From: Mariniphaga sp.
Lineage (GTDB): Bacteria; Bacteroidota; Bacteroidia; Bacteroidales; Prolixibacteraceae
Direction: 5' to 3'
DNA length: 12,813 bases
Assembly (NCBI GenBank): GCA_013203525.1
Contig: JABMQB010000894.1
Span: 1 to 12,813 of the forward strand
The translations under genes and the position numbers were made by a program. Positions within the stretch are counted from its first letter, which is position 1. Each line of letters starts with the position of its first letter. The notes beneath the pieces are model-generated. The model saw only the letters and a list, made by a program, of their open reading frames with translations. It did no database searches and had not been told where the DNA came from. This document shows, in pieces, positions 1 to 7,652 of this stretch.

Positions 1-1051
1 AAAAAGATGTTGTGAGGGCCGTTAAAGCAGAATCGGCACTTGAGTACGCCGCTGCAGTAATACCCAATAAAAACACAATTGTAATAACTCCTCCAAATTC
101 GTTCATTGCAAGTAATGGATATAAATCATCGGAATTTGCCGAAATTTGTATACCGTTTTGATTTGCATATATATATAATATTGCTCCAAGGCACAGAAAC
201 AAAAACAACGCTACCAAAAAAAAAACACTAAAAACCAACATGTTTTTTTGTGCATCTTTTTGATTTTTACAGGTAAGTGTTTTTTGCATCATATCCTGAT
301 CCATTCCAACCATTACAATGGTTATAAAAATTCCTGCAAAAAATTGTTTGAAAAAATTATTCCCCGATCTCCATTCCCATGTAAAAACATCGGAAAGTGG
401 GTTGGCATCAATGGCTAAAAACATTTCTTTCAAATTCCAATCCATTGATTTCGATACTACTACTATTGTAAAAATTACAGCTGTAACCAAAAATAAGGTC
501 TGTAGAGTATCGGTCCACACTATTGTTTTAATTCCTCCACGGTAAGTGTAAATCCAAATTAACAGAATACTTACAAAAACTGTAATCCCAAATGGAACAT
601 TAAATGCATCAAAAATCGCAATCTGCAGAACCCCTGCAACTAAATATAATCTAAATGCTGCCCCGATTAGTTTGGAAATCAGAAAGAAGAAAGAACCAGT
701 TTTATATGAATATTTTCCTAAACGTTGCTCCAGGAATGAATAGATTGAAACCAGTCTCAGTTTATAATATAATGGAATTAGCACTACAGCAACTAACCAG
801 TAACCTACCACATTTCCTAATACAAATTGCAAATAAGTAAACGCAGTATTACCAACTTCCCCCGGTATCGAAATAAAAGTTACTCCTGATAAGGTTGCCC
901 CTATCATTCCAAAAGCTACAATAAACCATGGTGATTTCCTGTTAGCATTAAAAAAAGTACTTGTATCAGTTTTTCGTGATGTGATCCACGAAATAATCAT
1001 CAATACACCAAAATATCCTAATATGATAAAAAGTGCTAAATATGGATTCAT
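1..1051 (-). CDS. Sodium:solute symporter (SSS family), C-terminal part outside window
   Basis: An inner-membrane Na+-coupled sugar/solute transporter of the SSS family (TC 2.A.21). Reading the minus strand from ATG 1051-1049 gives 350 codons without a stop up to the window edge, where family members usually run to about 500 residues or more. About nine hydrophobic membrane spans are visible. Conserved family stretches include SGVTFISIPGEVG near residue 55, the loop YRGGIKTIVWTDTLQT near 170, DQDMMQKTLTC near 251 and the Ser/Ala-rich AAAYSSADSALTALT near 333, which in characterised members lies in the helix that helps form the Na2 sodium site. Its ATG overlaps the stop of the upstream exo-muramidase gene as ATGA, so the two are probably co-transcribed and translationally coupled. 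From this context I infer uptake of a peptidoglycan sugar such as MurNAc or GlcNAc; the sequence alone does not fix the substrate. Confidence 0.9.
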   Translation of the reverse strand, partial: MNPYLALFIILGYFGVLMIISWITSRKTDTSTFFNANRKSPWFIVAFGMIGATLSGVTFISIPGEVGNTAFTYLQFVLGNVVGYWLVAVVLIPLYYKLRLVSIYSFLEQRLGKYSYKTGSFFFLISKLIGAAFRLYLVAGVLQIAIFDAFNVPFGITVFVSILLIWIYTYRGGIKTIVWTDTLQTLFLVTAVIFTIVVVSKSMDWNLKEMFLAIDANPLSDVFTWEWRSGNNFFKQFFAGIFITIVMVGMDQDMMQKTLTCKNQKDAQKNMLVFSVFFLVALFLFLCLGAILYIYANQNGIQISANSDDLYPLLAMNEFGGVITIVFLLGITAAAYSSADSALTALTTSF

Positions 1052-2220
1052 AATGAATTAAAATCAGTGTATAGAAGATATTTCGTCCTTATTTTATTAT
1101 AATTATCCAAGCCAATTTTCATCCAATTATAAATTTCCTCTTTACTTTTTCCTTCCCTGATAAGTTTAATAAACTGATCATCGCCTGATAAAAGATTTAA
1201 CCAATTTTCGCGGGTTAGGAATTCTTCTTCAACCTTAAATTTTTTATAATATTTTAGAAAAAAATCTAATGTGAAAAGCGGGGCTTTATTAAGATTCCTA
1301 AGATCCTCCCCATAACAAATGTTACCTTCCTGTTTTGGATTTAAGGCAACACCAGATATTTCAACAGGGGTAAATGAAAAATCACCAAATTCTTTATTAG
1401 GATAACCAATAACCTGGAATGGAAATTCTGTTCCCCGCCCTATGCTTACACTCGTTGCCTCAAAAAAACACAATGAAGGATAAAGCCTAACAGACAAATC
1501 ATTTGGTAAATTAGGTGATGGAGCTATCGGTAATGAATATCTGGTATCATGAGTATAATTCTGAACGGGAATAACTATAATATCGCATTTTTTTTCACAC
1601 TGATGCCATCCTTCACCATTTATCATTAATGCCATTTCTCCAATTGTACATCCATGAACAACCGGAATTGGATCCATCCCAACAAACGATTGAAACTCAT
1701 TTTTCAAAACAGGACCGGCAATATAATCGCCATTTGGATTTGGTCGGTCAAATACTATAAGTAGAATATCATTTTCAGCACAGGCTTCAACAATATAATG
1801 TAATGTTGAAGTATATGTATAAAACCGGCAACCTACATCCTGGATATCAAAAATCATCACATCAATACCTTCAAGTTGTTCAACCGATGGTTTATAATTG
1901 CTGCCATAAATAGATTCTATTTTTACCCCGGTTTTCAAATCGCGTCCATCACTTACCAATTCACCTGCCGCTGCTTCACCCCGAAAACCATGTTCAGGAG
2001 CAAAAACTGCAACAACATTTATATTTTCAGAAATAAGGAAATCGAGCAAATGTATTCCTTTTACTATTGAAGTATGATTAGCCACCAATCCTACTTTCTT
2101 ATTTCTTATTAAATTAAAATATTCTTGCGATTGTTCTGCACCAACAATGATCTCCGTTTCTTGTGCCTTACTAAAATAAAATTGAAGAATTATTATAAAA
2201 ATTATTCCGATTTTTTTCAT
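1048..2220 (-). CDS. namZ: Secreted exo-beta-N-acetylmuramidase, DUF1343 (NamZ/YbbC) family
   Basis: A 390-residue protein of the DUF1343 family, whose characterised members (NamZ of Bacillus subtilis and Tannerella forsythia) release MurNAc from the non-reducing end of peptidoglycan fragments. An N-terminal signal peptide (a lysine pair, then a hydrophobic run to about residue 17, then SKAQ) places it in the periplasm or outside the cell. Family hallmarks seen: GLVANHTS near 44, FAPEHGFRG at 73-81, FDIQDVGCRFYTYTSTL at 124-140, FDRPNPNG at 157-164, and SPNLPN at 235-240. Glu76 of the PEHG stretch probably matches the glutamate proposed as catalytic in B. subtilis NamZ; this is by motif position, not alignment. 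The ATG at 2220-2218 is the only one in front of the signal peptide. It is first in a minus-strand operon with the symporter (ATGA overlap) and divergent from the nagZ-hydrolase fusion. Length is normal for the family. Confidence 0.9.
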   Translation of the reverse strand: MKKIGIIFIIILQFYFSKAQETEIIVGAEQSQEYFNLIRNKKVGLVANHTSIVKGIHLLDFLISENINVVAVFAPEHGFRGEAAAGELVSDGRDLKTGVKIESIYGSNYKPSVEQLEGIDVMIFDIQDVGCRFYTYTSTLHYIVEACAENDILLIVFDRPNPNGDYIAGPVLKNEFQSFVGMDPIPVVHGCTIGEMALMINGEGWHQCEKKCDIIVIPVQNYTHDTRYSLPIAPSPNLPNDLSVRLYPSLCFFEATSVSIGRGTEFPFQVIGYPNKEFGDFSFTPVEISGVALNPKQEGNICYGEDLRNLNKAPLFTLDFFLKYYKKFKVEEEFLTRENWLNLLSGDDQFIKLIREGKSKEEIYNWMKIGLDNYNKIRTKYLLYTDFNSL

Positions 2221-2239
2221 GAAAAAACAATCTGGTATT

Positions 2240-2255
2240 TATCTTTACGAAGATA
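2240..2255. promoter_or_regulatory. 16-bp palindrome between divergent genes, overlapping both putative -7 boxes
   Basis: The 73-bp gap between the namZ-like and nagZ-like starts holds the inverted repeat TATCTT-TACG-AAGATA, with perfect 6-bp arms. Read on the plus strand its left part is TATCTTTA, close to the Bacteroidota -7 box TAnnTTTG. Read on the minus strand its right part is TATCTTCG, one mismatch away. No convincing TTTG -33 box sits at the right distance in either direction. It may therefore be the core of two back-to-back promoters, an operator that controls both genes, or both at once. The element is seen; the function is inferred. Confidence 0.4.
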
Positions 2256-2293
2256 CCATTTTAAAAGCCGTTCAGTTTAAATAATTATAAAAA

Positions 2294-5251
2294 ATGGGTA
2301 ATATGCATTGTCTTAAAGTATTTTCATTTTGTCTGATTCTTTTCCTTCTTTTATGCGTCCCCAAAAGCAATGCACAACAAGCACCTTTTTTGACATTTTT
2401 AGATGATAGCTGGGTGAATTCTACCCTGAAAAATTTAACACCAGAAGAAAAAATCGGGCAATTGATTATGATTACTGCTTACCCAAACCAGGGAGAAATT
2501 CATAAGAGACAATTGATTAATACGATAAAAGAATTCAAACCCGGCGGCATTCTTATTATGCAGGGATCACCATTTGAAACAACAAAACTGATTAATGAAC
2601 TTCAGGAGGTTTCTAACATCCCGCTATTGATCGCTACTGACGGTGAAACTGGTCTTGGATTCAGGATTGATAGTACAATAACTTACCCACGAGCACAAGC
2701 TTTGGGTGCAATTAATAATGCGCAAATATTATATAGAATGGGAACCGATATCGGTAAGCAATTCAAACAAATTGGTATTCACGTAAATTTTGCCCCCGTT
2801 GCCGATGTTAATACAAATCCTGAAAATCCGGTTATAAATTTTCGGTCGTTTGGTGAAAACAAATATAACGTTGCCGAAAAAGCGTCTGTATTAACTCAGG
2901 GGATGCAGGATGCTGGAATATTAGCGGTTGCCAAGCACTTTCCCGGACATGGAGATACTCAAACTGATTCACATAAAATATTACCTGCACTAAATAAATC
3001 GTTAGAATTGATTGACAGTATTGAAGCCTATCCATTTAAACAGCTTATTAATTTGGGTATTGGGGGAATAATGACTGCGCACCTCCATGTCCCTGATGTT
3101 GACACTTTAGAAATTCCAGCCACTTTTTCGTCAAATATTATTCAAAAATATCTTCAGGAAAAACTTGGTTTTGAAGGATTGATAATTACCGATGCAATGA
3201 ATATGGGAGGTGTCAATCTTCCAGAAGGGCAAGCTGAACTGGAAGCTTTAAAAGCCGGAAATGACATGGTTGAATTTGTACCTGATATTGCCAAAACAAT
3301 CGAAACAATTATTGAAGCCATTATCGACGGAGAAATTGCCATTGATGATATCAACAGAAAATGCAGAAAAATTCTTTCTGCTAAACGATGGGCAGGATTA
3401 AACAATTATAAGGCTACAAGCCTGGAAAATCTTTATCTCAAACTTAACAATCCTCAATATGAGGTCAGGCTACGAAAACTTATCGAAAATTCTCTTACGA
3501 TTCTTAATAACGACCATATTTTGCCGATTAAAGGGCTTGATACATTAAAAATTGCATCAGTAAAAATTGGAGGCGATACAAACAGTGCTTTTCAGGAAAT
3601 GCTGAAAAAACACACCCAAGTAGAGCATTTTTGCATAACAAAAGATGCATCTGCTGAAGAATTGGAAAAACTTAAAAATGACCTTGAACCATTTAACCTG
3701 GTAATTGGAAGTATCCATGAAATTAATATGTTCCCAGCGCGAAAATACGGAATCAGTGAAATTCAGCAAAAAGCGGTTACCCAGATTTTATCATCCAAAA
3801 AATCAATTTTTGTCTTCTTTGGAAATGCATATGCCCTGAAATATTTTGAAGGAATTGAAAATGCTCCTGGTTTGGTTATGGCTTATGAAGATTCAAAACT
3901 TGCACAGGAACTTTCTGCCCAGTTAATTTTTGGATCAATTGATGCATCGGGTAGGTTGCCAATAACAATAAATGAGAATTTTAAAGAGGGACATGGCTAC
4001 CCTGTAAAAAATATTGGGCGGTTTAAATACACAATCCCTGAGGAAAAAGAAATAAATTCCGTTTTACTAAATCACAGAATTGACTCCATTGCTAATCTTG
4101 GACTCGATTCTGCGGCTTATCCTGGCTGCCAGGTAATAATTGCCCTGAATGGAAATATTATTTTTCACAAATGTTATGGTTACCTGACCTATGAAAAGCA
4201 AATACATGTAACAAAAAGTCATATTTATGATTGGGCTTCGATAACAAAAATTACAGGTCCACTTCCGGCTTTAATGAAATTGTATTCAGAAAGGAAATTC
4301 GAATTGGATGTCCCTTTCAGTAGGTATTGGCCTGATTTTATTGGCTCAAATAAAGATAGTTTAATAGTGCGTGATATCCTGGCTCACCAATCGAGGCTAC
4401 AAGCCTGGATTCCATTCTGGCAATCGACAGTAAAAAGAAACGGAAAATTGCGTACTCGTGTTTTTAAGAAAAATCCAAATAAAAACTATTCGTTCAGAGT
4501 TTCTTCCAATCTGTTTATGAATAATAAATATCAGGAAACAATGTTTGATGAAATCAAAGAATCACCATTGCTTGATAAAACCGAGTACTTATATTCAGGT
4601 TTAAGTTTTTATCTCTACCCTTCCATAATTGAAGAACTTACTAATTCAAATTATGAAACATATCTGAAAAATACATTTTATCATCCGTTAGGAGCCCACA
4701 GTATTACATATAACCCATACAAATACTACCCGTTGGAGCGGATGGTTCCCACAGAATTTGATGATTTTTTCAGGCAAGAACAGATACAGGGTTTTGTTCA
4801 CGACGAAGGAGCAGCAATGATGGATGGAATTTCGGGCAATGCCGGATTATTCGGTACAGCAAACGACCTGGCAAAACTCATGCAAATGTATCTTCAAAAA
4901 GGACAATATGGAGGCAGACAATATATACCCGAAAAAACCATCGATGAGTTTACACGGTACCAATTCCCTGAAGACGGAAACCGCAGAGGGCTTGGTTTTG
5001 ATAAACCTTTGTTAGATAACAGTCAAAATGAACTTAAAGATGCATATCCTGCCGTTGATGCAAGTATAAACAGTTTTGGGCATAGTGGGTACACTGGTAC
5101 CTTTACATGGGCAGACCCAGACAACAAACTCCTGTACATATTCTTTTCAAACCGGGTATATCCTACCCGCGAAAACCTGAAACTTTTTAATTTGAATATC
5201 AGGCCGGCAATGCATCAGGCTATTTATGACTGTATTAAAGAAGGATTGTAA
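2294..5251 (+). CDS. nagZ: Secreted NagZ-type beta-N-acetylglucosaminidase (GH3) fused to beta-lactamase-fold serine hydrolase
   Basis: A 985-residue two-domain exoenzyme. A signal peptide (hydrophobic core about 9-21, likely cleaved after SNA near 27) exports it. Residues about 40-370 are the GH3 NagZ barrel: KHFPGHGD at 214-221, the Asp225-Ser-His227 pair that serves as general acid/base in NagZ, and the nucleophile Asp300 in LIITDAMNMGG. A GH3 C-terminal-like linker domain follows (about 395-580). Residues about 590-980 are a class C beta-lactamase/PBP-like domain with SITK (Ser649, Lys652) and HSG (930-932). The second motif reads YSG (767-769) instead of the classical Y-x-N. In B. subtilis, separate NagZ and AmiE (beta-lactamase fold) remove GlcNAc and then the peptide from muropeptides; I infer the same two steps here in one polypeptide. 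Such fusions are common in Bacteroidota. The start could also be ATG 2303, three codons in; neither has a Shine-Dalgarno sequence. Divergent from the exo-muramidase gene. Confidence 0.9.
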   Translation: MGNMHCLKVFSFCLILFLLLCVPKSNAQQAPFLTFLDDSWVNSTLKNLTPEEKIGQLIMITAYPNQGEIHKRQLINTIKEFKPGGILIMQGSPFETTKLINELQEVSNIPLLIATDGETGLGFRIDSTITYPRAQALGAINNAQILYRMGTDIGKQFKQIGIHVNFAPVADVNTNPENPVINFRSFGENKYNVAEKASVLTQGMQDAGILAVAKHFPGHGDTQTDSHKILPALNKSLELIDSIEAYPFKQLINLGIGGIMTAHLHVPDVDTLEIPATFSSNIIQKYLQEKLGFEGLIITDAMNMGGVNLPEGQAELEALKAGNDMVEFVPDIAKTIETIIEAIIDGEIAIDDINRKCRKILSAKRWAGLNNYKATSLENLYLKLNNPQYEVRLRKLIENSLTILNNDHILPIKGLDTLKIASVKIGGDTNSAFQEMLKKHTQVEHFCITKDASAEELEKLKNDLEPFNLVIGSIHEINMFPARKYGISEIQQKAVTQILSSKKSIFVFFGNAYALKYFEGIENAPGLVMAYEDSKLAQELSAQLIFGSIDASGRLPITINENFKEGHGYPVKNIGRFKYTIPEEKEINSVLLNHRIDSIANLGLDSAAYPGCQVIIALNGNIIFHKCYGYLTYEKQIHVTKSHIYDWASITKITGPLPALMKLYSERKFELDVPFSRYWPDFIGSNKDSLIVRDILAHQSRLQAWIPFWQSTVKRNGKLRTRVFKKNPNKNYSFRVSSNLFMNNKYQETMFDEIKESPLLDKTEYLYSGLSFYLYPSIIEELTNSNYETYLKNTFYHPLGAHSITYNPYKYYPLERMVPTEFDDFFRQEQIQGFVHDEGAAMMDGISGNAGLFGTANDLAKLMQMYLQKGQYGGRQYIPEKTIDEFTRYQFPEDGNRRGLGFDKPLLDNSQNELKDAYPAVDASINSFGHSGYTGTFTWADPDNKLLYIFFSNRVYPTRENLKLFNLNIRPAMHQAIYDCIKEGL

Positions 5252-5492
5252 AAATTAATCTTAAAAAATGTTAATTAAAATTAGGACAGAAAATCAGAAT
5301 AAGAAAACCTAAAATCAAATTATATTGATTTTCAAACCCTTAAATGAATCCAGAATAAAATCGGCAACATTTCTTAATTTAATTTCGTATAAATTTTTTA
5401 CAACATAACTTTTAACATTCTGTTATTTAATTATTAGTTTTACTTTTATAAAAAAATTCAAAGAGTTCTAAATCATATAAATCTTTAAAGTT
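5252..5492. other. AT-rich intergenic region between nagZ fusion and HTH gene
   Basis: About 240 bp with no coding frame of note. At 5311-5332 there is a perfect 8-bp AT-only inverted repeat (AAAATCAA, 6-nt loop, TTGATTTT), 60 bp behind the nagZ-fusion stop. It could be a weak terminator, but it lacks G+C pairs and a run of T after it. At 5435-5442 the sequence TAGTTTTA resembles the Bacteroidota -7 box TAnnTTTG and would give a leader of roughly 45 nt for the HTH gene; no clear -33 TTTG partner was found, so this promoter is only a suggestion. Confidence 0.4.
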
Positions 5493-5747
5493 ATGGAGAG
5501 GAAAATCACCTTTAATGAGCTGCGTAAAATCAAAGACAGCTTGCCTGACGGTTCAATTAGAAAAATTGCGCGGGAGTTTGAAGTTACAGAGGAAACCGTC
5601 AGGAATTATTTTGGAGGCGCAAATTACGAAAACGGAACAGCAGTTGGAATTCACATGGAACCAGGCCCAAACGGCGGAATCGTTCTCCTCGACGACGCAA
5701 CCATCCTTACAAGAGCCGAAGAAATTTTAGCACAACAAGCAGTTTAA
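5493..5747 (+). CDS. Small helix-turn-helix DNA-binding protein (84 aa)
   Basis: An 84-residue soluble protein. Residues about 20-41 (GSIRKIAREFEVTEETVRNYF) form a typical helix-turn-helix: a first helix with the IAREF pattern, a turn at the Val-Thr pair, and a recognition helix TEETVRNYF. The C-terminal half has a glycine/proline-rich turn (GIHMEPGPNGGIVLLDD, 52-68) and a short helix ending AEEILAQQ. Small proteins of this layout look familiar from Bacteroidota genomes but I know no characterised member or symbol, so its target and role are unknown. It stands alone: 241 bp after the nagZ fusion and followed at once by an intrinsic terminator, which suggests a short monocistronic transcript and possibly high expression. 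The ATG is chosen because the helix N-terminal to the HTH begins directly after it. Confidence 0.8.
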   Translation: MERKITFNELRKIKDSLPDGSIRKIAREFEVTEETVRNYFGGANYENGTAVGIHMEPGPNGGIVLLDDATILTRAEEILAQQAV

Positions 5748-5775
5748 TTCAGAAGATTATCGCTACAATATTAAG

Positions 5776-5805
5776 AAAACTGTCCTATATTTAGGGCAGT
5801 TTTTT
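5776..5805 (+). terminator. Intrinsic terminator after the HTH gene
   Basis: An 11-bp stem (AAAACTGTCCT pairing with AGGGCAGTTTT, one G-U pair), a 6-nt loop and a run of seven T (5799 is G; T from 5800 to 5806 is interrupted at 5806 by A) form a clear rho-independent terminator 28 bp past the HTH stop codon. Because the stem begins with A and ends with T it could also act in the other direction. The DUF1080 gene starts only 20 bp after it. Confidence 0.8.
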
Positions 5806-5825
5806 ATTTACTAAACCAATACAAA

Positions 5826-6626
5826 ATGAAAAAATTAGTTTACATACCATTTTTAGCTCTGATAGCTGTTTTATTAATTGCCGCAAAACCAGGATGGAAT
5901 TCTTTATTCAACGGAAATAACCTGGATAACTGGGATATATATATTGGATCGGCACTTCGGGGTTTTGACGACCTTCATAAAAATGCAACTCCAGAAAAAG
6001 TTTTCTCTGTTATTGAAGAAGATGGTGAGAAAATCATAAAAATATCAGGTGAAGTGAATGCTGCACTGGCTACAAAAGAATCGTTCGAGAATTATCATTT
6101 ACAAATGGTTTTTAAATGGGGTGAAAAAGTTTATTCAAGCAGAAACAGTGGATTACTGTACCATAGCTTTGGAGATTTTGGTGCTGCATTTGGAACCTGG
6201 ATGGCATGTATCGAAAGCCAAATGATGCAGAGTAACCTTGGAGATACATACCTAATGGTAAATACCACTTGCGAATCAAAAACTACAAAAGGAGAAGATG
6301 GCAGATCATTTATTTACAATTCCGATGGGGATAATACCGAATTTGGAAGGCAAGCCAATGGAGGTTCCATTAAAAAAGCACAGGATGTAGAAAATCCTAT
6401 TGGAGAATGGAATACCGTTGACTTATATTGTTTTGGAAGAACAGCAGTGCATGTTGTAAATGGAACGACTGTAATGGTAAATACAAATTGTGGAATTTAC
6501 GAAAATGATGAAATTAAGCCGTTAACTTCCGGAAAAATTCAATTACAATCGGAAGGTGGAGATTTGTATATTAAAAGCATAAAAATCGAATCAATTAAAA
6601 AACTTCCTAAAAAAATATTAAAATAA
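5826..6626 (+). CDS. Secreted DUF1080 (3-keto-disaccharide hydrolase-like) protein
   Basis: A 266-residue protein of the DUF1080 family, a concanavalin-like beta-sandwich, often annotated as 3-keto-disaccharide hydrolase and common in Bacteroidota and Planctomycetota. Seen: an N-terminal signal or anchor segment (MKKL then hydrophobic 5-20, no lipobox cysteine), the family opening LFNGNNLDNW at 27-36, the strand-turn RNSGLLYH at 106-113, Glu130 in IESQMM, the VNGT turn at 211-214, and the closing IQLQSEGGDLYIKSIKI at 238-254. It is therefore probably periplasmic or surface-exposed and active on, or binding, a carbohydrate; the exact substrate cannot be told. It starts 20 bp after a terminator, so it needs either read-through or a promoter overlapping the hairpin. 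Neighbours do not form an obvious polysaccharide-utilisation locus (no SusC/SusD seen). Confidence 0.8.
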   Translation: MKKLVYIPFLALIAVLLIAAKPGWNSLFNGNNLDNWDIYIGSALRGFDDLHKNATPEKVFSVIEEDGEKIIKISGEVNAALATKESFENYHLQMVFKWGEKVYSSRNSGLLYHSFGDFGAAFGTWMACIESQMMQSNLGDTYLMVNTTCESKTTKGEDGRSFIYNSDGDNTEFGRQANGGSIKKAQDVENPIGEWNTVDLYCFGRTAVHVVNGTTVMVNTNCGIYENDEIKPLTSGKIQLQSEGGDLYIKSIKIESIKKLPKKILK

Positions 6627-6706
6627 TTATTTCGGCCAAATTAATTTAATAGTCAAACCCTAATTCAAATTTACTTGTTAAATCAAACATTAATGGTATA
6701 GATGGG

Positions 6707-6736
6707 TTGCAAATAAGCCGGATATTCCTACTTTTA
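6707..6736 (+). promoter_or_regulatory. Putative Bacteroidota-type promoter for the alpha/beta hydrolase gene
   Basis: TTG at 6707-6709 and TACTTTTA at 6729-6736, separated by 19 bp, approximate the Bacteroidota consensus TTTG / TAnnTTTG. Transcription would begin near 6742, leaving a very short leader before ATG 6752. The last base of the -7 box and the first of the -33 box deviate, and AT-rich spacers give chance matches, so this is tentative. Confidence 0.35.
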
Positions 6737-6751
6737 AACTGAATTAATTAC

Positions 6752-7564
6752 ATGGAAATACTTAGTTACGAACAATACACAAGGCCCGAACATAAACAAT
6801 GGATCGTTTTTATCCATGGTGCGGGAGGTAGTTCCAAAACTTTTGGAAGGCAGGTAGCTGCATTCCGAAAGCATTTTAATTTGCTTTTACCCGATTTACA
6901 GGATCATGGGAATTCGAAAGAATTTATAACTCCCGAGGATGAAAAAATTTCCTTCACTCAGGTTGCACAAAATGTGATAAATTTACTTGATAAACTGGAA
7001 ATTACAGAAGCACATTTATTAGGTGTCTCAATGGGATCGCTGATTATTCAGGAAATAGAACAAATACGTCCCAACCTCATTCTATCTATTGTTATTGGTG
7101 GTGGAATAATGAACCTGGATCGTAGAACACATTTACTTTTTAAAACCGGTGTGATCCTTTCAAACATTATCCCTTATCATAAACTTTACCAGCTCGTTGC
7201 ATGGATTTTAATGCCATATGAAAACCATAAAGTTGCACGGAGGTTATTTGTCCGCGAAGCAAAAACTATCAGAACCGAAGCATTTAAAATCTGGCTTGGA
7301 TTACTAACTGAACTCAAAAATAAACTCGAACTTTATTTTAATATCCCTCTGCAAAAACCAACCCTGATGATTATGGGAGACCAGGATTTTGCTTTTCTTG
7401 AACATTCAATAAAATATTCAAAAAAATTCCCTTTTATAAATTTGCAAATATTGCCTAAATGTGGCCATGTTTGTAATATTGAACAAGCCGAAGAATTTAA
7501 CCTGCGAAGCTTAAACTTTTTACTTGGGCTTTCCGAATCACCACAAAAAAAATTAGTGCTTTAA
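6752..7564 (+). CDS. Alpha/beta-fold hydrolase
   Basis: A 270-residue cytoplasmic hydrolase (no signal peptide) with the complete alpha/beta-hydrolase layout: oxyanion-hole strand VFIHGAGGSS at 19-28, nucleophile elbow GVSMGS at 91-96 with Ser93, acid Asp212 (or Asp210) in IMGDQD, and catalytic His239 in CGHVCNIEQ. A helical cap lies between about residues 120 and 200. Length and layout fit esterase/MenH-like or lactonase-type members, which act on many small esters, thioesters and related bonds; the substrate cannot be assigned. It lies 125 bp after the DUF1080 gene behind a possible promoter of its own, and no neighbour suggests a pathway. The ATG 6752 gives the family-typical short N-terminal strand before the HG motif. 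Confidence 0.85.
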   Translation: MEILSYEQYTRPEHKQWIVFIHGAGGSSKTFGRQVAAFRKHFNLLLPDLQDHGNSKEFITPEDEKISFTQVAQNVINLLDKLEITEAHLLGVSMGSLIIQEIEQIRPNLILSIVIGGGIMNLDRRTHLLFKTGVILSNIIPYHKLYQLVAWILMPYENHKVARRLFVREAKTIRTEAFKIWLGLLTELKNKLELYFNIPLQKPTLMIMGDQDFAFLEHSIKYSKKFPFINLQILPKCGHVCNIEQAEEFNLRSLNFLLGLSESPQKKLVL

Positions 7565-7652
7565 TTTTTGTATAATTTTCCCTTTTTTAAAAATCCCTTC
7601 TAAACTAATCTGATATAGTTGTTGTTTCAATATAAATTAATACTTGACAACA

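Noticed and set aside
318..840. Plus-strand open frames at 318-545 and 655-840
   Set aside because: They lie antisense inside the symporter gene, whose minus-strand translation is clearly family-like; the plus-strand products show no recognisable features.
5311..5332. Inverted repeat behind the nagZ fusion as an intrinsic terminator
   Set aside because: Perfect 8-bp arms, but only two G/C pairs and no T-run after the stem, so termination is not convincing.
7644..7649. TTGACA just before the DUF5777 ATG, like a sigma70 -35 box, or an in-frame TTG start
   Set aside because: A -35 box four bases before the start codon cannot drive that gene, Bacteroidota use a different consensus, and the signal peptide starts at ATG 7653.
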